NCBI RefSeq assembly: GCF_024294805.1
Contig: NZ_JANCLU010000018.1
Location: forward strand, 42,285 to 106,284
Source of the DNA: Alsobacter ponti
GTDB taxonomy: Bacteria; Pseudomonadota; Alphaproteobacteria; Rhizobiales; Beijerinckiaceae
Reading direction: 5' to 3'
Length of the DNA: 64,000 nt
Part shown: one piece after another, positions 41,542 through 50,115 of the stretch
Layout of the letters: each line of letters begins with the position of its first letter
How positions within the stretch are numbered: position 1 is the first letter of the stretch
Program-made: the position numbers and the translations under genes
Notes under the pieces: generated by a model
The model's input: only the letters and a program-made list of their open reading frames with translations
Told to the model about the DNA's origin: nothing
The model's database searches: none

Positions 41542-44049
41542 TCAGCCTCTCAACCGCTCGTTGGCGGGATCGAACGGGCTCTCCGGCACGACGGTCGCCC
41601 GGCGGCGCTCGCCGAGGATGGTGACCTCGAGCTCCGAGCCCGGCTCGCCGAGGTCGGGCAGGACCATGCCGAGGGCCAGGGACTTGTCGGTTCGCCAGCC
41701 GAATCCGCCGGAGGTGGTGCGGCCGACGAGGTCGCCGCCGAGCCAGATCGGCTCCGAGCCGCGCGGGTCGGCGTCGACCGCGCCCTGCACCTCGAGCGTC
41801 ACGAAACGATTGGAATGTCCACGTTCACGCCATGCGAGAAGCGAACTTCGCCCGATGAAATCCCCCTTGTTCGGCACGACAAAGCGGTCAATTCCAGATT
41901 CGAATGCGGAATACTCGTTCGACAGTTCGCGGCCCATCAGCCGGTACGATTTTTCGATGGCCATCGACATCATCGCCCGAATGCCGAACGGCTTGATGCC
42001 GAAGCGCGCGCCCTCGCGCATCAGCAGGTCGAACAGAGCGAGCTGCGTCTCGATGGGGTGATGCAACTCCCAGCCGAGTTCGCCGACGAAGTTCACGCGC
42101 AGCGCGTCCAGCGTCACGGGGCCGACGGAGATGCGCTGGCCGGTGAGCCAGGGGAACGCCTTGGTCGAGAGGTCGGCGTCGGTCAGCCCCTGCAGCAGAT
42201 CGCGCGAGCGCGGCCCGGCGACGATCAGCACGCCGTAGGCGGCGGTGACCGGCTGCAGGCGCACGCTGCCGTCCTCCGGCAGCAGCTTGCGCAGGACGTC
42301 GTGGTCGTGGCGCTCCAGCGCGCCGGCGGAGACGAGGTAGAACTCGTCGGAAGCCCGCTCGAACACCGTGAATTCCGCGCGCACTCCGCCGCGCGCGGTC
42401 AGCAGGTGGCACAGGCCGACGCGACCGCGCCGGGGAATGCGGTTGGCGAGGATCGAGTCGAGCCAGTCGCGCGCGCCGGGCCCGGTCACCACCATCTTGG
42501 CGAAGGGCGTCATGTCCTGCAGGCCGACATTGTCGGTGACGTTTTTCACCTCCTCGCCGACGAACGGGAAGTAGTTGGAGCGGCGGAAGCTCCAGCGCTC
42601 CTTCACCTTGCCGTCCTCGGCCGGCGGGGCGTGGTTTTCGTTGGTCAGCACGTCGTCGACGTTGAGCTCCGTGGCCGGAACCTCGTAGCCGGGCGGGGCG
42701 AACCAGTTGGGGCGCTCCCAGCCATAGACGGAGCCGAACACGGCGCCGAGCGCCTTCATGCGCTCGTAGCAGGGCGCGGTCTTGAGCGGGCGGGCGGCGG
42801 CGCGCTCCTCGTCCGGGTAGTGCGGCGTGAAGACGTTGGCGTAGGCCTCCTCGGTCTTGCGGCGCAGATAGCCGCGCGAGGCATAGGGGCCGAAGCGGCG
42901 CGGGTCGACGCCGGTCATGTCGATGGTCGGCTCGCCCTCGACGATCCACTCGGCGAGCTGCCAGCCCGCCCCGCCGGCCGCCGTGACGCCGAAGGAGTGG
43001 CCCTCGTTCAGCCACACGTTGCGCAGGTCCCAGGCCGGGCCGACGATCGGGCCGCCGTCCGGGGTGTAGCAGATCGCGCCGTTGTAGACCTTCTTGATGC
43101 CGACCTCGCCGAAGGCAGGCACGCGGGCGATGGCCGTCTCGATGTGCGGCTCCAGGCGCTCGAGGTCTTCCTGGAACAGCTCGTATTCGCTGGCGTCGTC
43201 GGGGCCGTCGACGTAGCAGCACGGCGCGCCCTTTTCGTAGGGGCCGAGGATCAGCCCGCCGGCCTCCTCGCGCATGTACCAGGAGCTGTCGGCCTCGCGC
43301 AGCACGCCCATCTCGGGCAGGCCCTGGCGGTGGCGCTCGACGATGGCGGGGTGGGGCTCGGTGACGATGTACTGGTGCTCGACGGGGATGACCGGGATGT
43401 CGAGGCCCAGCATGGCCCCGGTGCGGCGGGCGAAATTGCCGGTGGCGCAGACCACGTGCTCGCAGGCGATCTCGCCCTTGTCGGTCGTCACCAGCCATTC
43501 GCCGGACGGCGTGCGGGCGATGGCGAGCACCGCGGTGTGGCGGAGAATCTGCGCGCCGCGCCGGCGCGCGCCGGTGGCCAGCGCCTGGGTGAGGTCGGCA
43601 GGCTGGATATAGCCGTCGTCGGGGTGCTGGATGGCGCCGAGCAGGCCGTCGGTGACGCAGAGCGGCCAGATCTCCTTCACCTGCGCGGGCGTGAGCACGT
43701 TGACGTTGACGCCGATGGTCCGCGCCACGCCGGCATAGGTCATGAACTCGTCCATGCGGTCGCGCGTGCGGGCGAGGCGGATATTGCTGACATGCTTGAA
43801 TCCGACGTTCTGGCCGGTCTCCTCCTCCAGCGTGGCGTACAGCCCCACCGAGTATTTGTGGATTTGGCCGACCGAGTAGCTGAGGTTGAACAGCGGGAGC
43901 AGGCCGGCGGCGTGCCAGGTCGAGCCGGAGGTCAGCTCCTTGCGCTCGACGAGCACGACGTCGGACCAGCCCTTGCGGGCGAGATGATAGAGCGTGGACA
44001 CGCCGACCACGCCGCCTCCGATCACCACCACCCGCGCGTGCGTCCTCAT
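41542..44049 (-). CDS. Dimethylglycine/sarcosine dehydrogenase-like flavoprotein 1
   Basis: An 835-residue DMGDH-family enzyme. It has an FAD Rossmann motif GGGVVG (11-16) and STWHAAG with His46, which carries covalent flavin in DMGDH. An FAD oxidoreductase domain (to about 400) is followed by an FAO-type middle segment and a C-terminal GcvT-like folate-binding domain (about 480-835, including LGWELHHP and PNKGDFIG segments). It should oxidatively demethylate a tertiary or secondary N-methyl amine and pass the carbon to THF as methylene-THF. The start is set at the ATG with AAGGAGCC upstream; the longer frame upstream is basic and unlike the family. It is divergent from MttB-like gene 1. Confidence 0.92.
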   Translation of the reverse strand: MRTHARVVVIGGGVVGVSTLYHLARKGWSDVVLVERKELTSGSTWHAAGLLPLFNLSYSVGQIHKYSVGLYATLEEETGQNVGFKHVSNIRLARTRDRMDEFMTYAGVARTIGVNVNVLTPAQVKEIWPLCVTDGLLGAIQHPDDGYIQPADLTQALATGARRRGAQILRHTAVLAIARTPSGEWLVTTDKGEIACEHVVCATGNFARRTGAMLGLDIPVIPVEHQYIVTEPHPAIVERHRQGLPEMGVLREADSSWYMREEAGGLILGPYEKGAPCCYVDGPDDASEYELFQEDLERLEPHIETAIARVPAFGEVGIKKVYNGAICYTPDGGPIVGPAWDLRNVWLNEGHSFGVTAAGGAGWQLAEWIVEGEPTIDMTGVDPRRFGPYASRGYLRRKTEEAYANVFTPHYPDEERAAARPLKTAPCYERMKALGAVFGSVYGWERPNWFAPPGYEVPATELNVDDVLTNENHAPPAEDGKVKERWSFRRSNYFPFVGEEVKNVTDNVGLQDMTPFAKMVVTGPGARDWLDSILANRIPRRGRVGLCHLLTARGGVRAEFTVFERASDEFYLVSAGALERHDHDVLRKLLPEDGSVRLQPVTAAYGVLIVAGPRSRDLLQGLTDADLSTKAFPWLTGQRISVGPVTLDALRVNFVGELGWELHHPIETQLALFDLLMREGARFGIKPFGIRAMMSMAIEKSYRLMGRELSNEYSAFESGIDRFVVPNKGDFIGRSSLLAWRERGHSNRFVTLEVQGAVDADPRGSEPIWLGGDLVGRTTSGGFGWRTDKSLALGMVLPDLGEPGSELEVTILGERRRATVVPESPFDPANERLRG

Positions 44050-44261
44050 CCGTCGGCTCCTTCGGTTCCGTGCCCACACTCTCCATCCCCGGGTGCGCCG
44101 CCTCTGGCCGAGCGGCGACGCGCAGTGTCGGCGGCGCGCCATGACATGACGCCGGGCGACAACTTCAAGGCGCAACTCCGCCAGTGGCCCCGCCGCGCCG
44201 ACCTATTCTGGAGCCCGGTGACGAGGCGTGGCCGGCGCGGAGCGCGGCAGGGAGTTGAGCG
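44050..44261. promoter_or_regulatory. Divergent promoter region, DMGDH-like 1 / MttB-like 1
   Basis: A 212-bp spacer between two divergently read catabolic genes with clear ribosome sites on both sides (AAGGAG before 44049, AGGGAG before 44262). Both promoters must lie here. No binding site is assigned; the GbdR-like regulator at 34944 is the candidate activator. Confidence 0.5.
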
Positions 44262-45809
44262 ATGAGCGAGGAGGCACTGGCCTCGGGCCGCGAGGGACGG
44301 CGAGGGCGCGAGGCCCGGCGGACGGCGCGGCAGCAGCGGTCGGCTTTGTCCGTGCCGTTCATCACGCGCAACCTCCCGGTGACGAACGTGCTGACTGCCG
44401 AGGGGCTGGCGATCATCGAGCACAACGCCGAGACCATCCTGGAGGAGATTGGCATCGAGTTCCGCGACTATCCGCGCGCCATCCAGCTGCTCCGCTCGGC
44501 CGGCTGCGACGTCAAGGGCGAGAGGGTGCGCTTTCCCAAGGGCCTCGCGCGCCAGCTCATCGCCAGCGCGCCGACCGACTACATCCAGCACGCCCGCAAC
44601 CCCGAGCGCAGCGTCCATGTCGGCGGCGACGACATCGTGTTCGCGCCGGTCTACGGCTCCCCCTTCGTCCACGACATCGACAAGGGCCGGCGCTACGGCA
44701 CGATGGAGGACTTCGAGAACTTCGTGAAGCTCTCCTACGCCTCGCCGTTCATGCACCACTCGGGCGGCACGGTGTGCGAGCCGGTCGACCTGCCGGTCAA
44801 CAAGCGCCACCTGGAGATGGTCTACGCGCACATGCGCTGGTCGGACAAGCCGTTCATGGGCTCGGTGACGCACCCCGACCGCGCGCTCGACACGGTGCGC
44901 CTGTGCGAGCTGCTGTTCGGCGCGGAGTTCGTGCGCGAGAACACGGTCTGCACCAGCCTCATCAACGCCAATTCGCCGCTGGTCTGGGATGGCACCATGC
45001 TCGGCGCGGCGGACGTCTACGCCCAGCACAACCAGGCGACCATCATCACCCCCTTCATCCTCTCGGGGGCGATGAGCCCGGTGACGGTGGCAGGCACGCT
45101 GTCGCAGGTGCTGGCGGAGGTGCTGGCCGGCGTGTCCTTCGTGCAGCTCGTGAAGCGCGGCGCGCCGGTCATCTTCGGGACGTTCGTGTCGACGCTCTCC
45201 ATGCAGTCCGGCGCGCCGACCTTCGGCACGCCGGAGGCGGCGCTGGCCATCTACGGGGCCGGGCAACTCGCCCGCCGCTGCGGCCTGCCCTTCCGCACCG
45301 GCGGCTCGCTGTGCGCCTCGAAAATTCCGGACGCGCAGGCGGCCTACGAGAGCGCTCAGACGCTGGTGCCGACCATCCACGCGGGCGCGAACTTTGTGCT
45401 GCACGCGGCCGGCTGGATGGAAGGCGGGCTCGCCAGCTCCTACGAGAAGTTCGTGATGGACTGCGACCAGCTCGGCATGATGCACGTGCTCGCGCGCGGG
45501 GTCGACATCAGCGACAACGGCCAGGCGATGGAAGCCTTCCGCGAGGTGCCGCCCGGCGGGCATTTCCTCGGCTGCGCCCACACCCAGGCCAATTTCGAGA
45601 CCGCCTTCTACCGCTCCTCGGTGGCGGACAACAATTCGGTCGAGCAGTGGACGGCGGAGGGCGGCCTCGACGCGCCGCGCCGCGCCAACGCGCTGTGGAA
45701 GAAGATGCTGGCCGAGTACCAGCCGCCCGCCATCGATCCGGGCGTCGACGAGGCGCTGCGCGATTACATCGAGCGCCGCAAGGCGGCGATGCCCGACGCA
45801 ACCCACTAA
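44262..45809 (+). CDS. MttB-family (trimethylamine methyltransferase-like) corrinoid methyltransferase 1
   Basis: A 515-residue member of the MttB superfamily (COG5598). The TIM-barrel body carries family blocks such as ITPFILSGAMSPVTVAG (about 263-279), SGAPTFGTPE and GWMEGGLASSYEKFVMD. The frame has no in-frame amber codon, so this is a non-pyrrolysine type, the group that includes glycine betaine (MtgB), proline betaine (MtpB) and carnitine (MtcB) demethylases. It should transfer a methyl group from a quaternary amine to a Co(I) corrinoid protein such as the one at 54475. The N-terminal 30 residues are very Arg-rich. An iron alcohol dehydrogenase gene follows after 85 bp. Confidence 0.92.
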   Translation: MSEEALASGREGRRGREARRTARQQRSALSVPFITRNLPVTNVLTAEGLAIIEHNAETILEEIGIEFRDYPRAIQLLRSAGCDVKGERVRFPKGLARQLIASAPTDYIQHARNPERSVHVGGDDIVFAPVYGSPFVHDIDKGRRYGTMEDFENFVKLSYASPFMHHSGGTVCEPVDLPVNKRHLEMVYAHMRWSDKPFMGSVTHPDRALDTVRLCELLFGAEFVRENTVCTSLINANSPLVWDGTMLGAADVYAQHNQATIITPFILSGAMSPVTVAGTLSQVLAEVLAGVSFVQLVKRGAPVIFGTFVSTLSMQSGAPTFGTPEAALAIYGAGQLARRCGLPFRTGGSLCASKIPDAQAAYESAQTLVPTIHAGANFVLHAAGWMEGGLASSYEKFVMDCDQLGMMHVLARGVDISDNGQAMEAFREVPPGGHFLGCAHTQANFETAFYRSSVADNNSVEQWTAEGGLDAPRRANALWKKMLAEYQPPAIDPGVDEALRDYIERRKAAMPDATH

Positions 45810-45894
45810 ACCGGGTCGCCGCGCCGTCTTGCGGCGAAGCTGACGCTGGACCAAGCTCGCCGTCGTCGCCACGCTGTCGAGCAGGAGAACGAAG

Positions 45895-47043
45895 GTGCCG
45901 GTCAGTCTCGAACCCGTCCCGCCCATCGTGCAGGGAGAGGGCGCTCTCGCCGCAATCGGCGAGCGCGCCGCCGCCCTCGCGGGAGCCGGCGCGCCCGTGC
46001 TGCTCGTCGCCGATCCGGGCCTGCGTCCCTCGGGCATGATCGACGAGGCGCAGGCCGTGCTGCGGCGGGCCGGGCTGTCCCCGGTGGTGTTCGACGCCAT
46101 CAAGAGCGATCCCACCGTGCGGCAGGTGGACGCCGGGGCGGCGCTCGCCCGAAGCGCGGGGGCGCGCGCCGTGGTGGGGCTCGGCGGCGGCTCGGCCATG
46201 GACGCCGCCAAGCTGATCGCCGCCGTCGCGCCGGCCGACGCCCCTTCCATCGCCTACGCGCTGTGCGCCGCGCCGCTGCCGCCGAACCCGCTGCCCAAGA
46301 TCTGCGTGCCGACGACGGCCGGCACGGGGTCCGAGACCACGAGGGTCAGCGTCGTCGCCGACGACGAGGGGGCAAAGCAATGGTTCTGGGGAGCCGAGCT
46401 GCGCGCCCAGCTCGTCGTGCTCGATCCGGAGCTGACGGTCGGCCTGCCGCCGCATCTGACGGGCGCGACCGGCATCGACGCGCTCGTCCACGCCATCGAG
46501 GCGGCGACCAACGTCAACGCCAACGTCGCCAACGACGTCTACGCGCACGCGGCGATCCGTCTCGCTTGCCGGCATCTCGAGCAGGCGGTGGCGCATCCGC
46601 GCGACCTCGCGGCGCGCGCCGGCATGCAGCTCGCCGCCGCCTTCGCGGGCGTGGCGATCGACAATGGCGGAACGGCGATCGGCCACGCCATCGGCCACGC
46701 GCTGGGCTCGCTGCGGCCGATCCATCACGGCCGCGCGGTGGGCGTGGCGATGCTGGCGACGCTGCCCTGGAACGTGGCGGACGACGCGGGCCGGTTCGCC
46801 GCCGTGGCGGAAGCGATGGGCGAGGGGCGCGACGCGGCGCGCGTGCCGGACGCGTTCGAGCGGCTGCTGCGCGCGGCCGGCGTGCGCGTCTCCATCGCCG
46901 ACGAGTTCGCCGGCGTCGACGCGGCGACGCTCGCGGCGCAGATCCGCCGGCCGGAGAACGCGGCGATGCGCAACTCCAACCGCCGGCCGGCGTCCGACGC
47001 GGACCTGGAGCGTTTCGCGGCGAGCGTGCTGGCGCAGGCCTGA
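45895..47043 (+). CDS. Iron-containing alcohol dehydrogenase / maleylacetate reductase-like
   Basis: A 382-residue group III alcohol dehydrogenase. The N-terminal NAD(P)-binding half has GLGGGSAMDAAK (near 101-112) and PTTAGTGSE (near 140). The C-terminal metal-binding half has GIDALVHAIEA, GHAIGHALG and PIHHG, giving the Asp/His/His/His iron ligands. The start is GTG 45895 after AGGAG. It likely oxidises or reduces a short alcohol or semialdehyde formed after N-demethylation or side-chain cleavage. The gene lies between MttB-like 1 and the enolase-superfamily gene (20-bp gap). Confidence 0.9.
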   Translation: MPVSLEPVPPIVQGEGALAAIGERAAALAGAGAPVLLVADPGLRPSGMIDEAQAVLRRAGLSPVVFDAIKSDPTVRQVDAGAALARSAGARAVVGLGGGSAMDAAKLIAAVAPADAPSIAYALCAAPLPPNPLPKICVPTTAGTGSETTRVSVVADDEGAKQWFWGAELRAQLVVLDPELTVGLPPHLTGATGIDALVHAIEAATNVNANVANDVYAHAAIRLACRHLEQAVAHPRDLAARAGMQLAAAFAGVAIDNGGTAIGHAIGHALGSLRPIHHGRAVGVAMLATLPWNVADDAGRFAAVAEAMGEGRDAARVPDAFERLLRAAGVRVSIADEFAGVDAATLAAQIRRPENAAMRNSNRRPASDADLERFAASVLAQA

Positions 47044-47063
47044 GCGCGGCAGGGAGGGGCAAG

Positions 47064-48173
47064 GTGAAGATCGCGTCCATCGAGATCACGCAGCACAGGC
47101 TGCATTTCGACCCGCCGTTCCACGCCAGCTGGGACACGCGCCCGCGCACGTTCTGGGACGCCACCATCGTGCGCGTGCATACGGACGAGGGGCTGACCGG
47201 CTTCGGCTCGGGCGACCTCATGGTCGGCTTCGCCGGCCACGAGCACCTGTTCGTCGGGCAGGACCCGCTCGACATCGAGCGACACTACCGCGTGATCGAC
47301 AACATCCAGTTCCACTACGGGCGCTGCTGGCCGCTCGACCTCGCGCTGTGGGACCTCGCCGGCAAGATCGCCGGCCAGCCGGTCTACAAGCTGCTCGGCG
47401 GACTCACCGACAGGGTCCGCGCCTACGCCTCGTCGGGCACGCTGCGCGACCCGCAGGCGCTGGCCGACGTCGCCGAGGCCTATCTGGAACGCGGCTTCCG
47501 GGCGATGAAGATCCGCTTCCACCGCGGCGACTGGCGGAAGGACGTGGCGGCGCTGGAGGCCGTGCGCGCGCGGGTGGGCGACCGGCTGGACCTGATGGTC
47601 GACTGCAACCAGGGCTGGCGGCTGCCGTGGGACACCTATCCCGCGTGGTCGCTGAAGGACGCGCTCACCGTGGCGCGCGAACTGGAGCGGGTGCGCGTGT
47701 ACTGGATGGAGGAGCCGCTGCATCGCGGCGATCGCGAAGGGATGCGCCGCCTGCGGGACATGACGGACGTGCGCATCGCCGGCGGCGAGATGACGCGCGA
47801 ACTCTACGAGTTCCGCGACCTCATTGCCGGCCAGTGCCTCGACGTGCTCCAGCCTGACGCCGCGCTGGTGGGCGGCATCACCGGACTGCGCCGCGTCGCC
47901 GCGATGGCGCAGGAGCACAATTTGGTGTTCACGCCGCACACCTGGACCAACGGCATGGGCGTGATGGCCAACGCGCACCTCGTCTGCGGCACGACGCAGG
48001 GCGTGTACATGGAATATCCTTACGACCCGCCGGAATGGGGGCTCGACCGGCGCGACTACATGATGGCGGAGAAGCTCGAGGTCGACGCCGACGGCTTCAT
48101 CGTCATGCCCTCCGGGCCCGGGCTCGGCTATGCGCTGGACGAGGAGATGCTGGCGAAGACGCGCGTGGCGTAG
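47064..48173 (+). CDS. Mandelate racemase/muconate lactonizing enzyme family protein
   Basis: A 369-residue enolase-superfamily enzyme. Metal ligands are Asp180 (LMVDCNQGW), a Glu of WMEEP (216-217) and Glu242 (IAGGEM). A mandelate-racemase-type His292-Asp265 dyad (TPHTW, QPDAALVGG) is present, with K149-x-R151 in place of KxK. Such enzymes abstract a proton alpha to a carboxylate, giving epimerisation or dehydration. GTG 47064 is chosen because AGGGAGG precedes it. Being third in the MttB-like 1 operon, it may epimerise or dehydrate a chiral betaine acid. 4-hydroxyproline betaine epimerase is a known precedent in the superfamily, but its active-site lysines differ. Confidence 0.9.
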   Translation: MKIASIEITQHRLHFDPPFHASWDTRPRTFWDATIVRVHTDEGLTGFGSGDLMVGFAGHEHLFVGQDPLDIERHYRVIDNIQFHYGRCWPLDLALWDLAGKIAGQPVYKLLGGLTDRVRAYASSGTLRDPQALADVAEAYLERGFRAMKIRFHRGDWRKDVAALEAVRARVGDRLDLMVDCNQGWRLPWDTYPAWSLKDALTVARELERVRVYWMEEPLHRGDREGMRRLRDMTDVRIAGGEMTRELYEFRDLIAGQCLDVLQPDAALVGGITGLRRVAAMAQEHNLVFTPHTWTNGMGVMANAHLVCGTTQGVYMEYPYDPPEWGLDRRDYMMAEKLEVDADGFIVMPSGPGLGYALDEEMLAKTRVA

Positions 48174-48523
48174 CGGCGGGTTGGCGCGTTTTTGACGAAA
48201 CGCGGGTTTATAAGTCAGCCTTCGACTAATGTCGGTCGCCGTGTTGTTTTTGTTGATTGTTGGCCGATGCTGTCGTCGCCCGTTTTCAATTGGTGAGAAC
48301 CGGTTTTGAATCGGGCGTTTAAGCGACCAAAACCGACCGTTGCTGGCGTGTTTGCGACCGCGCCAAAGGGCTTACGGAGCATTACTGATGGGAGCGCTAC
48401 GAATTTCTGAGTTCCGCGCGATCTGCCACGAATAATAAGGACCTGGGCTCGGTCATCGGGACTCCACCGCACAAAGGCTCAGGCTCGGCCACGTCATCGA
48501 GTTCCCACGCGGCGGGGGGCGCG
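48174..48523. other. Gene-free spacer of lower GC
   Basis: 350 bp between the convergent enolase-superfamily gene and MttB-like 2 gene. Base composition is visibly poorer in GC than the flanks. It holds a hairpin at 48185-48204 and an inverted repeat CGGTTTTG (48301-48308) / CAAAACCG (48328-48335). The 85-codon minus-strand frame at 48215-48472 lacks a ribosome site and family marks, so no gene is called. It may be a decayed insertion. Confidence 0.5.
48185..48204 (+). terminator. Possible terminator after enolase-superfamily gene
   Basis: A 7-bp perfect stem, CGCGTTT/AAACGCG, with a 6-nt loop begins 12 bp after the stop codon. The T tract is poor, so intrinsic termination is only tentative. 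Confidence 0.35.
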
Positions 48524-50089
48524 TCAGTTCACTGGCGCGCCCCCTTCTTGTGTCCGGCGGGCGACGAAGGCGGCGATCTCCTCGGCGGCGGCCTCGTCGA
48601 GTTGCGGCTGCTCGTATTCCGACAGGGCCTGTTGCGCGATGGCGGCGGCGCGCTGCGTCGCGTCCCGCGCCCCGTCCGCCGCCCAGGCGTCGAAATTCCG
48701 CCAGTCCGACAGCAGCGGCGCGTAGAACGCTGTTTCGTAGCGCTCCAGCGTGTGCGACGTGGCGAAGAAATGCCCGCCGGGGCCGACCTCGGCGATGGCG
48801 TCGAGAGCGAGCGAGCCGGCGTCCACCGGCTCCGGCCGCAGGAACGACGCGAAGAGCTGAAGCATCTCGACGTCCATGACGAACTTCTCGAACGAGGCCG
48901 TGAGCCCGCCTTCCAGCCAGCCGGTCGCCTGGTGCAGAAAATTGACGCCGCCGGTGATGGCGGACCACGTCGCCATCATCGATTCGTAGGCGGCCTGCGC
49001 GTCGGGCGCGTTGGACGTGTTGATGTTCGACGAGCGGAAGGGCAGGCCGTAGCGGCGCGCGAGCTGGCCCGAGACGAGGGCGGCCTTGGCGTATTCCGGC
49101 GTGCCGAAGGCCGGCGCGCCCGACTTCATGTTCACGTTGGTGGTGAACGCGCCATAGACGACCGGCGCGCCCGGCCGCGCGAACTGGCTGATGGCGATGC
49201 CGGCCAGCGCCTCGGCGTTCTGCTGCGCCAGCGCGCCGATCAGCGTCACCGGGGCCATCGCGCCCGCCAGCGTGAACGGGGTGATGACGGTCGGCTGGTT
49301 CATCCGCGCCATCTCGACGATGCCCTCGACCATGGCCTTGTCGAGCTGGAGCGGCGAGTTGGTGTTGATGATGGCGAAGGAGATGGGCTCGCGCTCGATC
49401 TCCCCGGGCTTGCGCCCCGCCGCGATCCGGATGATCTCCAGCGCGTCGCGGGTGCGCTGCAGATTGTGGCAGTAGATGCGCGGGGCCTTGTCGGTCAGCG
49501 TCACCATCGACTGCAGCCCGACGAGGTGGCGGACCGGCACCGGCACGTCGAGCGGCTCCACCGGGTAGCCGCCGATCACGTGCACGACGTTGAACAATTG
49601 GCCGAGGCGCAGGAAGTCCTCGTAGTCCTTCATCGAGCCCGGGCGGCGGCCGCCGGCGAGGTCCGAGCAATTGGGCGGGCCGCTCACCGTCGAGAACACC
49701 AGATGCCCGTCGCCGACGCGCACCGTTCGCGCGGGGTTGCGGGTGGCGATGGTGAAGGAGGACGGCGCGGTGGCGATGGCGGTCTCCACCAGCGCGCGGT
49801 CGAAGCGCACGCGCACGCCGTCCGCCATGGGCTCCGCGCCCTTCTCGACGCACAGCGCGCGGACGCTGTCCGACTGCACCGAGATGCCGGTCGTCTCCAG
49901 CACGTGCAGGGACGCCGCGTGGATGGCCTCGATGGCGTCGGCGGAGAGGATCTCGAACGGCCGGTACGGGTTGCGCAGCTGCCCCCAGGGCGACTGCCGC
50001 GCGGCGACTGGGGCCTGCCGGGCGCGCGGCGCGCGGTGGCCCTCCCGGCGCTGGCGTCTGGAAGGCGCGTCCGTGTCGTTCGTCGTCAT
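48524..50089 (-). CDS. MttB-family corrinoid methyltransferase 2
   Basis: A 521-residue MttB-superfamily protein. It shares blocks with the other two paralogues: ITPFTLAGAMAPVTLIGA, MKSGAPAFGTPEYAKA, DAQAAYESMM and GWLEGGLTASFEKFVMD. No in-frame amber codon is present. The N-terminus (about residues 10-35) is rich in Arg and Ala. It should demethylate a quaternary amine onto the corrinoid protein. The start is the ATG preceded by GGGAG. It is the third gene of a tight minus-strand unit, 26 bp after the DMGDH-like 2 stop. The substrate cannot be assigned from sequence. Confidence 0.92.
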   Translation of the reverse strand: MTTNDTDAPSRRQRREGHRAPRARQAPVAARQSPWGQLRNPYRPFEILSADAIEAIHAASLHVLETTGISVQSDSVRALCVEKGAEPMADGVRVRFDRALVETAIATAPSSFTIATRNPARTVRVGDGHLVFSTVSGPPNCSDLAGGRRPGSMKDYEDFLRLGQLFNVVHVIGGYPVEPLDVPVPVRHLVGLQSMVTLTDKAPRIYCHNLQRTRDALEIIRIAAGRKPGEIEREPISFAIINTNSPLQLDKAMVEGIVEMARMNQPTVITPFTLAGAMAPVTLIGALAQQNAEALAGIAISQFARPGAPVVYGAFTTNVNMKSGAPAFGTPEYAKAALVSGQLARRYGLPFRSSNINTSNAPDAQAAYESMMATWSAITGGVNFLHQATGWLEGGLTASFEKFVMDVEMLQLFASFLRPEPVDAGSLALDAIAEVGPGGHFFATSHTLERYETAFYAPLLSDWRNFDAWAADGARDATQRAAAIAQQALSEYEQPQLDEAAAEEIAAFVARRTQEGGAPVN

Positions 50090-50115
50090 GGCGGCGTCTC
50101 CCGCTATGTCGGGTG

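Noticed and set aside
48215-48472. 85-codon minus-strand gene in the spacer
   Set aside because: No ribosome site, no family resemblance, and the surrounding DNA looks like decayed spacer.
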